Of a DNA stretch of 41,297 nucleotides, positions 27,257 to 35,517 are shown one piece after another (position 1 is the stretch's first letter; every line of letters starts with the position of its first letter). A program made the position numbers and the translations under genes. Below the pieces are notes generated by a model. The model was not told where the DNA came from and did not search any database. It saw nothing but the letters and a program-made list of their open reading frames with translations. Origin of the DNA: Gammaproteobacteria bacterium (GTDB lineage Bacteria > Pseudomonadota > Gammaproteobacteria > JAADGQ01); the NCBI GenBank assembly GCA_013152295.1, contig JAADGQ010000032.1:1-41297 (forward strand). Direction: 5' to 3'.

Positions 27257-28434
27257 AGAGGCTGCTGGAAGGCTCACAAGCGGTGGCCGAAGCGGTGCGC
27301 TTGTGTCGCCCGCAGGTGGTTGCGGCTTACCCCATCACACCACAGACCCATATTATTGAACGCCTGGCGCAACATGTGGCCGATGGCGAGTTGAAGGCGG
27401 AGTTCATTAACGCCGAGAGCGAGTTCGGTGCTGCTTCAATTGTGTTGGGCGCCGTTGTCGGTGGCGCGCGCGCTTTCACCGCCACGGCCTCGCAAGGTTT
27501 GCTACTGATGACCGAGGTGCTCTACAACATCGCCGGATTGCGTCTGCCGCTGGTGATGGTCTGCGCCAACCGTGCTGTGGGCGCGCCGATTAACATCTTC
27601 AGCGATCACCAAGACAGCATGTCGGTGCGTGATGCGGGTTGGATACAGCTCTATGTCGAGAGTAATCAGGAAGCTGCAGATACGTTGATTCAGGCCTACC
27701 GCATTGCCGAGGCGTGTGAGCTGCCCGTTATGGTCTGCATGGATGGCTTTTTATTGACCCACACCTTCGAGCCAGTGGACCTACCCGCGCAAGTGGCGGT
27801 GGATAACTTTCTGCCCCCTTTTCATTTCTCCCGCACCCTCGATCCAGCCCGGCCAATGACGTTGGGTGGTGCCAGCGAAGTGGATAATTATCAGGAGTAC
27901 CGCGTCGCCCAACACGAGGCGCTGGAAAATGCCTCAGCGCTGATCGAAGCGTTTGATGCTGAATTTGGTGAGCAGTTCGCGCGTACCTGTGGTGGTCTGG
28001 TACAGGGTTATTGTCTTGACGGTGCGCAGACGGTGCTGCTGGGTATGGGCTCGCTGATGGGGGCGGTGCGCGATGTGGTGGACAAGTTGCGCGCGCGAGG
28101 GGAGGCTGTGGGCGCGCTACGTCTGCGCTGTTTTCGTCCCTTTCCCGCATCTGCTTTGGTACGGCTGCTGAGTGGTGTACAGCGGATTATCGTGCTGGAA
28201 AAAGCGATCAGCATCGGTGCAGGCGGTATCGTCGCCGCTGAACTGCGCGCGGCACTGCAGCAGGCGGGTACGCCTGTGGAGGGTGTGGTCGGCGGGCTGG
28301 GTGGTCGCGATCTGACTCCAGATGTGATCGAGAAGATTTTTCAGGAGGTGACCCCGGATGAGGGGGGTAATACGTTGCGGTTCGCCTCTACTCATGTTTC
28401 TCCCGATTCAAAAAAGGAGGTTGACAATGGATAG
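27253..28434 (+). CDS. porA: 2-oxoacid:acceptor oxidoreductase, alpha subunit
   Basis: 393 residues. The pyrimidine-binding domain I of the thiamine diphosphate enzyme, with domains II and III. Signatures are VVAAYPITPQTHIIE, FINAESEFGAASIVLGA with the catalytic Glu, FTATASQGLLLMTEVLYN and NRAVGAPINIFSDHQD. The C-terminal domain has MGSLMGAVRDVVD and LRLRCFRPFP. It reductively carboxylates an acyl-CoA or oxidatively decarboxylates a 2-oxoacid, together with the beta subunit. ATG overlaps the gamma stop. The direction of the reaction depends on the electron partner, which here is unusual (see the 29415 gene). Confidence 0.9.
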   Translation: MKRLLEGSQAVAEAVRLCRPQVVAAYPITPQTHIIERLAQHVADGELKAEFINAESEFGAASIVLGAVVGGARAFTATASQGLLLMTEVLYNIAGLRLPLVMVCANRAVGAPINIFSDHQDSMSVRDAGWIQLYVESNQEAADTLIQAYRIAEACELPVMVCMDGFLLTHTFEPVDLPAQVAVDNFLPPFHFSRTLDPARPMTLGGASEVDNYQEYRVAQHEALENASALIEAFDAEFGEQFARTCGGLVQGYCLDGAQTVLLGMGSLMGAVRDVVDKLRARGEAVGALRLRCFRPFPASALVRLLSGVQRIIVLEKAISIGAGGIVAAELRAALQQAGTPVEGVVGGLGGRDLTPDVIEKIFQEVTPDEGGNTLRFASTHVSPDSKKEVDNG

Positions 28435-29425
28435 ACGTGACCCCTTTCGCCATAACGTGCTCACCTCAGGCCATCGCGCTTGCTCCGGCTGTGGCGAGGC
28501 GATGGCGGCGCGCATGGTTAGTGACCTGATCGGTCCCGATGCCATCTACATCAATGCCACCGGTTGTTTGCAGGTGTTCACCACGCATAATCAACAGAGT
28601 GCCTGGCAGGCGCCGTGGATCCACTCGGTGTTTGCCAATGCAGCGGCAGTGGCCTCGGGTGTCGAAGCGGCATTGCGCGCCCAACGCAAAAAGACGCCGG
28701 TTGTGGTGCAAGCCGGTGATGGCGGCACTTTCGATATCGGTTTGCAGTGCCTCTCTGGCATGATCGAGCGCGGCCACGATGTGCTGTTTGTCTGCTACGA
28801 CAATGAAGCCTATATGAATACCGGCGTGCAGCGCTCCAGCTCTACGCCGCATGCGGTGCACACGACTACTTCACCACCGGGGCGGGTCAGTCAAGGCAAA
28901 CGCCACCTGAAAAAGGATCTGATTTCGATTATCGCCGCCCACAATATGCCCTACGCGGCTACGGCGACGATCGCCTATTTTCCTGATCTGAAGGCCAAGG
29001 TGGAGAAAGCGATGGGGATTACAGGGCCACGTTTTCTTCATCTGCTGTCACCTTGTCCACTGGGTTGGGCGCATGACAGTGCGCTCTCCGTTTCGGTCTC
29101 CCGGCTGGCGGTTGAAACCGGCCTGTTTCCATTGGTGGAGCTGGAGCATGGTGAACTCACCGGGGTGATGCGTCTGGCAGAGCAGAAACCGGTGGAGGCC
29201 TATCTGCGTCCGCAGGGGCGCTTCAAACATCTGTTTGACAGTAAAGAGGGCGGTGTGGAGCTGCGCCACCTGCAAGCGCTGGCTGATGCCCGCATCCGTC
29301 GTTATGGCCTGCTTGAAACCGACACGCAGTGGGATACGCACAGCGCGATGCAGAGCGCACGACACGGTCGCGGTGGTTACGCATCCCCTATGTCTACTGT
29401 GGAGGCGCTGAACAGTGACGCCTAA
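28427..29425 (+). CDS. porB: 2-oxoacid:acceptor oxidoreductase, beta subunit
   Basis: 332 residues. Thiamine diphosphate pyrophosphate-binding subunit with one [4Fe-4S] cluster. GHRACSGCGEA gives Cys19 and Cys22, NATGC gives Cys47, and SPCPLGW gives the fourth Cys near residue 210. The Mg/ThDP motif is GDGGTFDIGLQ (97 onward) ending at YDNEAYMNTG. Strong aaaaggagg lies 6 bases before ATG 28427. It overlaps the alpha gene by 8 bases and the flavoprotein gene by 11 bases. The C-terminal extension beyond about 290 is longer than in many PorB and has no motif I recognise. Confidence 0.9.
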   Translation: MDRRDPFRHNVLTSGHRACSGCGEAMAARMVSDLIGPDAIYINATGCLQVFTTHNQQSAWQAPWIHSVFANAAAVASGVEAALRAQRKKTPVVVQAGDGGTFDIGLQCLSGMIERGHDVLFVCYDNEAYMNTGVQRSSSTPHAVHTTTSPPGRVSQGKRHLKKDLISIIAAHNMPYAATATIAYFPDLKAKVEKAMGITGPRFLHLLSPCPLGWAHDSALSVSVSRLAVETGLFPLVELEHGELTGVMRLAEQKPVEAYLRPQGRFKHLFDSKEGGVELRHLQALADARIRRYGLLETDTQWDTHSAMQSARHGRGGYASPMSTVEALNSDA

Positions 29426-31061
29426 ACTCGAGATCGAACCTGGCAGCAGCAACGCCTATCATACGGGCGCTTGGCGCACTCAGCAGCCTGTCTATTACGA
29501 TAAATGGCCGCCATGCAGCCAGACCTGTCCTGCGTCGGAAGATATCCAGAGCTGGTTGGCGCATGCCACCGAACAGCAGTGGCAGGCGGCGTGGCGCAAG
29601 TTGACCGAGCGCAACCCGTTTCCGGCAACGATGGGGCGCATCTGTTACCACCCCTGCGAATCGGCCTGTAATCGCAAACACCTCGACAGCGCGGTCAATA
29701 TTCACGCCATGGAGCGTTATCTTGGCGACATGGCCCTTGTCCAGGGGTGGCGCCATCAAGTGTTGCATGAGACGCCGCAAGTGCAGCGGGTCGCCATTAT
29801 CGGCGCAGGCCCAGCGGGCCTCTCGTGCGCGTTTCAGCTGGCTCGGCGTGGTTATCCCGTGACGATCTTCGACGCGCAAGCGACACCCGGTGGCACGCTG
29901 CGCAGTGGCATTCCCAGCTACCGTTTACCCAAGTCGGTGCTGGCCAGTGAAATCGACGCCATTCTCGCGCTGGGTATTGAGCTGCGTCTCAATAGCCGTG
30001 TTGGTGTGGAGGTCAGTGAAAGTGATTTGCTCGATGCGTTCGACGCCACTTTTCTTGCCATTGGCACCCAGCGACCGCGCCTCTATTCCGAAAGCAGTGG
30101 GCAGGATAACGGCACGACCCCGAGCCATAGCGTGATGAGCGGCATCGATTTTCTGTACCGCTTGAATCGTGGTGAAGCAATGCAATTGCCAAAGCAGGTT
30201 GCTGTGGTGGGCGGCGGCAACACTGCGATCGATGTAGCGCGCTGTGCCAGGCGTCTGGGCGCAGCGGTGACGCTGCTCTGCCCGCAAGATCCGCACGGCA
30301 GCCATCACCATGATTTAGGTACAGAGATGCCAGCATCGCAACAGGAGGTTGTCGAGGCCGAAACCGAAGGCGTCAACCTGCGCTATCGGGTTGGGGTGCG
30401 TCGTTTGGTACGCAGTGGTGAGCATCTTTCAGGCGTAGAGATCGCGCATGTGGACCGGGTGCATGATCGTCACGGCCATTTTAACCCGGTGCTGTTTGCA
30501 GGCACCGAAGAGTTTATCCCTGCTGGTCTGGCTATTTTTGCGATTGGTCAAGAGGCCGACTGGCAGGGGCTGGGTTATCTGAGTCAGGTTGGCGAGGCTG
30601 AAGGTGTGTGGATTGGTGGTGACGCAGCGAGCCAGGCGAAGTTGGCAGTGACGGCTGTCGGCAGTGGTTACAAGGCTGCCATGTCGATGATGGCCACTTT
30701 TAAAAACGAAGCGCTGCTATTTGATGCGCGTAAAAAAACAAAAATCACCTACAAAAAAATGCAGCTTCACTATTACCCCAAACAGTCGCGTCATGAAGGT
30801 AAGGTGAGCGAAGCGCGGCTTAGTGGTTTCACTGAAGTGGTTAAAGGTCTGGTTGACGATAACGCGAAGCACGAAGCAAAACGCTGCTTGAGCTGTGGCG
30901 TCTGTTTTGAGTGTGATAACTGTTGGCACTTCTGCCCTGATGCAGCGGTGATCAAAAAAGAGGGTGGTTACACGATTGACTACGACTACTGCAAAGGGTG
31001 CGGCATCTGCGCTCAGGAGTGTCCGTGCGGGCATATCGAAATGGAGCCTGTGACGGACTGA
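29415..31061 (+). CDS. GltD-like NAD(P)H flavoprotein fused to a ferredoxin domain
   Basis: 548 residues. N-terminal iron-sulfur Cys: PPCSQTC (34, 38) and RICYHPCESAC (77, 81, 85). FAD site VAIIGAGPAGLSCAF (about 126-140), NAD(P) site VAVVGGGNTAIDVARCA (about 262-278), and GGDAA near 395 follow. The C-terminal part has two cluster motifs, CLSCGVCFECDNCWHFC (about 493-509) and CKGCGICAQECPCGH (about 523-537), like the delta (PorD) subunit. It thus joins a glutamate-synthase-small-subunit flavoprotein to the ferredoxin subunit of the oxidoreductase and should pass electrons between NAD(P)H and the beta subunit. DsrL of sulfur oxidisers is built alike, but is longer and lies with dsr genes, absent here. 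Start GTG overlaps porB. Confidence 0.88.
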   Translation: MTPKLEIEPGSSNAYHTGAWRTQQPVYYDKWPPCSQTCPASEDIQSWLAHATEQQWQAAWRKLTERNPFPATMGRICYHPCESACNRKHLDSAVNIHAMERYLGDMALVQGWRHQVLHETPQVQRVAIIGAGPAGLSCAFQLARRGYPVTIFDAQATPGGTLRSGIPSYRLPKSVLASEIDAILALGIELRLNSRVGVEVSESDLLDAFDATFLAIGTQRPRLYSESSGQDNGTTPSHSVMSGIDFLYRLNRGEAMQLPKQVAVVGGGNTAIDVARCARRLGAAVTLLCPQDPHGSHHHDLGTEMPASQQEVVEAETEGVNLRYRVGVRRLVRSGEHLSGVEIAHVDRVHDRHGHFNPVLFAGTEEFIPAGLAIFAIGQEADWQGLGYLSQVGEAEGVWIGGDAASQAKLAVTAVGSGYKAAMSMMATFKNEALLFDARKKTKITYKKMQLHYYPKQSRHEGKVSEARLSGFTEVVKGLVDDNAKHEAKRCLSCGVCFECDNCWHFCPDAAVIKKEGGYTIDYDYCKGCGICAQECPCGHIEMEPVTD

Positions 31062-31076
31062 ATTGGAGCCAATGCA

Positions 31077-32219
31077 ATGGAAAATAAAATTCAATTCAAG
31101 GCACCCATCGAGGTCGCGGGTGCCGGGCCCGCTGGATTGGCGGCGGCGATTACTCTGGCTCACGCAGGGCGCCGGGTCATCGTGCACGAAACTCAAAAAG
31201 AGGTGGGGCACCGTTTTGGTGGTGATTTCCAGGGAATAGAGAACTGGACCACCACGGAAGATGCACTCAGTGTGCTCAAGAAATCAGGCATTACAACAGA
31301 CTTTACTGCCATGCCGAGTCGTAACGGCACCGTTTTCGATGGTGCTGGAAAACCCTATGCAATCAATAGCGACGAGCCACTCTTCTATCTTGTGGAGCGC
31401 GGTCCTGGTCCCGATACCTTCGACAGCGCTCTGCTCAGGCAGGCACAAGCACTTGGTGTGGAGGTGCGTTTCAACAGTCGTCTGCGCCATATGGCTGGGG
31501 AGGGCATTCTCGCCGCAGGTCCGCGCGCTGCTGATGCCATCGCCGTGGGTTACCACTTCGAAACTGACATGGCCGATGGTTACTGGGCTATTTGTGATAA
31601 CGAACTAGCACCGCAGGGGTATGCCTATCTTTTAGTCATGAACGGTAGAGGCACCGTAAAGAGCTGTATGTTTTCCGGCTTCAAACAGGAAAAGCGCTAT
31701 TTACAAAGAACCATTGCGGCTTTTGAACGATTGGTGGGTTTGGAGATGCGCAATCCTCAACCCCATGGCGGCAGTGGTAACTTTCGTATACCGGATAGCG
31801 CCTACAGCGGTCCCCATCCATTGGTGGGCGAGCAGGCCGGTTTTCAGGATACATTGTGGGGGTTTGGTATGCGTCTGGCGGTCTCGTCCGGTGTGCTGGC
31901 TGCGCAGAGTCTGTTGAGTGGTGAAAACTATGACACGCTTTGGCAGCGTGAACTGAAACCACAGATGAAGACCTCTGTCGTTAACCGGGCACTGTTTAGT
32001 GTGGCGGGGAGCTACGGCTATAGCTGGTTTTTAAAACAGCTGGTCTCGACTCCAAACCTGCGCGAATCCCTGCGTCAGCACTATCAACCGTCGTGGCCCA
32101 AGCGCTTACTGGGCCCGTGGGCCCGGCGTCGCTATGAGAGCCAGCGCAAAGATCTCACCTGTGACCATATCGATTGCCACTGTATCTGGTGTCGTGGGGA
32201 GTGTTGTGCGCATGATTAA
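31077..32219 (+). CDS. Geranylgeranyl-reductase-like flavoprotein with Cys-rich tail
   Basis: 380 residues. FAD-dependent oxidoreductase of the geranylgeranyl reductase or RebC-like group: VAGAGPAGLAAAITLAHAG (13-31), GDFQGIENW and a late PLVGEQAGFQDTLWGFGMR that matches the GDAAG-type flavin motif. The C-terminus is unusual: six Cys (362, 367, 369, 372, 376, 377) plus His in the last 19 residues, likely a metal or iron-sulfur site. It lies 15 bases after the flavoprotein gene with ttggag upstream, so it belongs to the same transcript. Reduction of isoprenoid double bonds (quinone or lipid tail) is possible, as is another role with the oxidoreductase. Confidence 0.72.
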   Translation: MENKIQFKAPIEVAGAGPAGLAAAITLAHAGRRVIVHETQKEVGHRFGGDFQGIENWTTTEDALSVLKKSGITTDFTAMPSRNGTVFDGAGKPYAINSDEPLFYLVERGPGPDTFDSALLRQAQALGVEVRFNSRLRHMAGEGILAAGPRAADAIAVGYHFETDMADGYWAICDNELAPQGYAYLLVMNGRGTVKSCMFSGFKQEKRYLQRTIAAFERLVGLEMRNPQPHGGSGNFRIPDSAYSGPHPLVGEQAGFQDTLWGFGMRLAVSSGVLAAQSLLSGENYDTLWQRELKPQMKTSVVNRALFSVAGSYGYSWFLKQLVSTPNLRESLRQHYQPSWPKRLLGPWARRRYESQRKDLTCDHIDCHCIWCRGECCAHD

Positions 32220-32270
32220 AGAGTGCACCTGGACGCTTTGAGGGCATGTTGTAACTTGAAGGAAGTAACC

Positions 32271-32594
32271 ATGAATTATAGAAAAGTGACCGCAATATTT
32301 CGCATGAGTTTATTGGAAAAAGTGGAGCGTAAATTACAGGAGCTGGGTGTCAAGGGTTTCTCAATTTCCAAAGTAAAAGGTTATGGTGAATATGCCGATT
32401 TTTACGCCAAAGATTGGTTGACTAACCATGCACGTATTGAAATTTTTCTCGATGAGAAAGATGCTGAAGTGACTGCACAGGCGATTATGGATGCTGCCAG
32501 TCTTGATCTGGAGGGTGACGGTATCGTGGCGATAGTGCCGGTGGAGAAACTCTACCGAATTCGCACCAAAACCGAGATTGTTGATGAGGGTTGA
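32271..32594 (+). CDS. PII-family signal protein with shortened T-loop
   Basis: 107 residues. Starts MNYRKVTAIFRMSLLEKVERKL in the manner of GlnB and ends with the B-loop/C-loop pattern GDGIVAIVPVEKLYRIRTKT. The T-loop region (about 37-53, KGYGEYADFYAKDW) is shorter than in GlnB or GlnK and lacks the uridylylated RGAEY tyrosine. It is therefore probably not controlled by GlnD. PII proteins sense ATP/ADP and 2-oxoglutarate, which makes sense beside a 2-oxoacid oxidoreductase and downstream of glutamate dehydrogenase. Aaggaag lies 8 bases before ATG 32271; it is 51 bases from the previous gene. It could regulate the module or bind bicarbonate like other divergent PII. Confidence 0.78.
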   Translation: MNYRKVTAIFRMSLLEKVERKLQELGVKGFSISKVKGYGEYADFYAKDWLTNHARIEIFLDEKDAEVTAQAIMDAASLDLEGDGIVAIVPVEKLYRIRTKTEIVDEG

Positions 32595-32682
32595 TGGATC
32601 ACTTTATTACCACATCAATACGATGCCTTATTGCTTGTAACGCTGTATTGACTATTGTGATGCGTCATCTTGTATTGGAACT

Positions 32683-33831
32683 GTGGGCGTGATGATCGCC
32701 AAGCACTGTGCATGCAGTCCCGATGCGGACTCGAAGGCCAAAATTGAGTCACAAACGATGCTGAGTAGTGATGCCATTGTGCTCTATAGCGAAGGTGATG
32801 CGCTGTTTGACGCGATGCTTGCAGCTATCGGCAGCGCGCAGCAGAGTGTGTGGATGGAGACCTATATCTTTGCCGATGATGAAGTGGGTCAGCGCTTTGC
32901 CCATGCACTGTCGGAGCGGGCACGGGCCGGGATTGATGTGCGTCTGTTGGTCGATGCGCTGGGCTCTCTGTTTCAGTTTTATCGTTCACTCGGGCCAGAG
33001 CTTGAACAATCTGGTGTGCAGGTGCGCCACTTTCACCGTTGGCAGTGGCGTGAGCCACTGCGCTATAACCGGCGTGACCATCGCAAGCTACTGGTGGTGG
33101 ATGGCCAGCAGGCTTTTCTGGGTGGGTTCAACATTCATCGACAGAGTTCACGGCGCTATTTCGGTGCACTGCGTTGGCGCGACACCCACGCCTCTTTTCA
33201 GGGCTATTTAGCTCGCCAGGCTGCCGAGTTGTTCGACGCCTTTTGGTGCGGTGATCGACACCGACTACCCAAAGAGAACGCGCAAGAGAGTAGTGTGCTT
33301 GTTCCCAACCAGACACGTCTGTGTCGGCGGCGATTGGCTTGCATCTATGCTGATTTTTTGGGTAGCGCCAAGCGCCAGGTCTGTTTGACGACACCCTATT
33401 TTGTGCCAGACCATCACACACAACAGGCGTTGCTCGCAGCTGTAAAGCGCGGGGTCGAGGTTCGTCTGCTTGTACCACGCAGCAGCGACGTGCGTCTGGC
33501 GCGCTGGGCCGCTAACGCGGTCTATGCTCGCCTGCTGGATGCCGGAGTCAAAATCTATGAATACCTGCCCAGAATGCTACATGCCAAAATTGCCGTTGTT
33601 GATGGAAAATGGGCAACCCTGGGTACGGCTAATCTCGATTATCGCAGTCTGTTTCAAAACTATGAATTGAATTTGGTTAGTCGGGATATTGCATTTTGCA
33701 GCCGATTGCAGGCGCAGTTTGAGCGTGATCTGACAGAGGCGGTTGCCGTCTGTGCTACACGTTGGCGGCAGCGCCGTTGGGTGCCACGGCTTGCCGAGCT
33801 ACTGGGTTGGAGTGTGAGGCGGTGGTTATGA
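32683..33831 (+). CDS. Phospholipase D-family cardiolipin synthase
   Basis: Up to 382 residues. Two HKD motifs: HRKLLVVDGQQAFLGGFNI in the first half and HAKIAVVDGKWATLGTANLD in the second, with YIFADDE and TPYFVPDHHTQQALLAA of the ClsA/ClsB group. It should join phosphatidyl groups to form cardiolipin at the inner membrane. There is no N-terminal transmembrane helix, which is closer to ClsB. The start is uncertain: GTG 32683, ATG 32692 or ATG 32758; none has a good ribosome site. It overlaps the next methyltransferase gene by ATGA. Confidence 0.87.
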   Translation: MGVMIAKHCACSPDADSKAKIESQTMLSSDAIVLYSEGDALFDAMLAAIGSAQQSVWMETYIFADDEVGQRFAHALSERARAGIDVRLLVDALGSLFQFYRSLGPELEQSGVQVRHFHRWQWREPLRYNRRDHRKLLVVDGQQAFLGGFNIHRQSSRRYFGALRWRDTHASFQGYLARQAAELFDAFWCGDRHRLPKENAQESSVLVPNQTRLCRRRLACIYADFLGSAKRQVCLTTPYFVPDHHTQQALLAAVKRGVEVRLLVPRSSDVRLARWAANAVYARLLDAGVKIYEYLPRMLHAKIAVVDGKWATLGTANLDYRSLFQNYELNLVSRDIAFCSRLQAQFERDLTEAVAVCATRWRQRRWVPRLAELLGWSVRRWL

Positions 33832-34481
33832 GGCGTACCAGTTTGAAAAACGATCATGAAAACCCTGTGCAGAAAGAGTATGCCCAGCTCGCACAGAAAT
33901 ACGATGATAAGTGGCGATTTTATGTTGAGGAAACGCTTTTAGAAACACTGAAAAGAGTTGAAATTCATGCCGGAGAGCGTTTGCTTGATGTTGGCTGTGG
34001 AACGGGTGCTCTACTGGAAGCGATAGACAAACTCTGCCCTGATGCTGTTTTGTCAGGCATTGACCCTACTCAGGAGATGCTCGATATTGCAGGTAAACGA
34101 TTGCCGAAAAAAATTTACATCGCGCAGAGCTGGGCTTCAAATCTTCCATTTGAAACCGAGACGTTTGATGTCGTCGTTTTTTGCAGTATGTTTCACTATA
34201 TTCGCGATCCGATTATTGCCCTCAAAGAGGTCACGCGTGTTTTGAAACCGGCAGGGCGAATAGTGATTACCGATTGGTGTGACGATTACATTACCTGTCA
34301 ACTATGTGACCTGTTTCTTCGTGCCTTTAACAAAGCACATTTCAGAACATATAAAAAAAGAGAGTGCCACCACTTCCTGTTGTCGTCAGGGTTTGATGAT
34401 ATAAAAATTGACAGCTACAAGATCAACTGGTTTTGGGGGATGATGACGGCAACGGCGCGCAAAAAAGCACTTGTAAAGTAG
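33828..34481 (+). CDS. Class I SAM methyltransferase, UbiE-like
   Basis: 217 residues. Motif I is RLLDVGCGTGALLEAID (about 51-67), then SGIDPTQEMLDIAGKRL, LPFETETFDVVVFCSMFHYI and VLKPAGRIVITDW. This matches ubiquinone/menaquinone- or phospholipid-type small-molecule methyltransferases. ATG overlaps the stop of the cardiolipin synthase gene, so a phospholipid substrate (for example phosphatidylethanolamine N-methylation) is a fair guess. No substrate-specific motif is visible. It is slightly AT-richer at its 3' end than its neighbours. Confidence 0.8.
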   Translation: MRRTSLKNDHENPVQKEYAQLAQKYDDKWRFYVEETLLETLKRVEIHAGERLLDVGCGTGALLEAIDKLCPDAVLSGIDPTQEMLDIAGKRLPKKIYIAQSWASNLPFETETFDVVVFCSMFHYIRDPIIALKEVTRVLKPAGRIVITDWCDDYITCQLCDLFLRAFNKAHFRTYKKRECHHFLLSSGFDDIKIDSYKINWFWGMMTATARKKALVK

Positions 34482-34564
34482 TTGTTGCAGTTGTGAGGAG
34501 ACGAACGGCTGTGGGCCGTAGACGTTATCATGACTTACTAGCGGGTTAGCTCATGAGGAATAAA

Positions 34565-35467
34565 ATGAAGATCGGTGTGGTGTTGAGTTCAGGTGGTGGG
34601 CGCGGCGTGTATGCCCATACCGGATTTTTACTTGCTCTGGAAGAGATGGGTGTCGAGATCGCAGCCATTGCAGGGTGTAGCGCAGGCGCATTGGTGGGCG
34701 GGGTCTGCGCCAGCGGCACAGATTTACAGCAGTGGGCAGAGCGCATTGCCAATGTGGATACAGGTGACTATTGGACGCCCGATTCATGGGCACGCTTTAT
34801 CTGGCAAATGGTGGTGCGCAAAGGACGCGGTTATAGCGGCATTTCAGGTAGCTGCGCGGCGATTAATTTTATTCGTAACAGCCTTACCGTGCAGACTTTT
34901 GGTGAGTGTCAGATCCCTTTTTACAGCCTCGCGGCCAACCTCACCCAAGGGAGCAAAACACTGTTTTCGTCGGGTGATTTAGCCCCTCGTATTATGGCTA
35001 GTGCAGCCATGCCTGTGTTGTACCGGCCGGTGGAGGTCGATGGCGAGCTATACAGTGACGGCGCGACGATCGAACTCTCGTCTACTGAAGCACTCTGTTG
35101 TCGGCACCAACTGGATGCACTGATCGTTCACCATACATCTGTTCATCACGAGGGGCCGGAGGGTTTGGCGCATGCCTTGCAACAACCGTGGTCGCTGGTG
35201 GAAATTCTTTATCTGCTGCTCTATCGTAAGCGCCCCTGGTATCTGAGCGATCAAACACTGGCGCTTCACCATTGTCGTTGTGGTTGCAGTGCGCCTGTGA
35301 TTGTGGTGGAGCCTGATCTGTCTGAAATTACCTGGCCGTTGAGCACGGGTGGCGTTGAGGTGCAGGCCGATGCACAGCGGCAGGCCAAGGATTTGCTGGG
35401 GCAATATGCTGATTTTTTGAAAGGCGATGTGCAGCAACTACAACCGTTGCCTGTAGCCATACCTTAG
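34565..35467 (+). CDS. Patatin-like phospholipase
   Basis: 300 residues. Oxyanion loop LSSGGGRGVYAHTG (7-20), nucleophile Ser39 in GCSAGA, and catalytic Asp165 in YSDGATIE form the Ser-Asp dyad of the RssA/PlpD-type patatin fold. It hydrolyses acyl ester bonds of lipids; no signal peptide is visible, so it is probably cytoplasmic. ATG 34565 is preferred over ATG 34553 because tgagga lies 5 bases before it. A cluster of Cys and His (ALHHCRCGCS, about 237) is odd for the family. It sits among cardiolipin synthase and a methyltransferase, pointing to membrane lipid remodelling. Confidence 0.88.
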   Translation: MKIGVVLSSGGGRGVYAHTGFLLALEEMGVEIAAIAGCSAGALVGGVCASGTDLQQWAERIANVDTGDYWTPDSWARFIWQMVVRKGRGYSGISGSCAAINFIRNSLTVQTFGECQIPFYSLAANLTQGSKTLFSSGDLAPRIMASAAMPVLYRPVEVDGELYSDGATIELSSTEALCCRHQLDALIVHHTSVHHEGPEGLAHALQQPWSLVEILYLLLYRKRPWYLSDQTLALHHCRCGCSAPVIVVEPDLSEITWPLSTGGVEVQADAQRQAKDLLGQYADFLKGDVQQLQPLPVAIP

Positions 35468-35517
35468 GTAGGCGTGAGTCATTATCCACTATTTTTAAGT
35501 GTTTAAACGAGGTTGAC

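Noticed and set aside
29415-31061. Possible DsrL of a reverse dissimilatory sulfite reductase locus
   Set aside because: Similar Cys pattern, but shorter than DsrL, no dsr genes nearby, and it overlaps porB, so it fits the 2-oxoacid oxidoreductase better.
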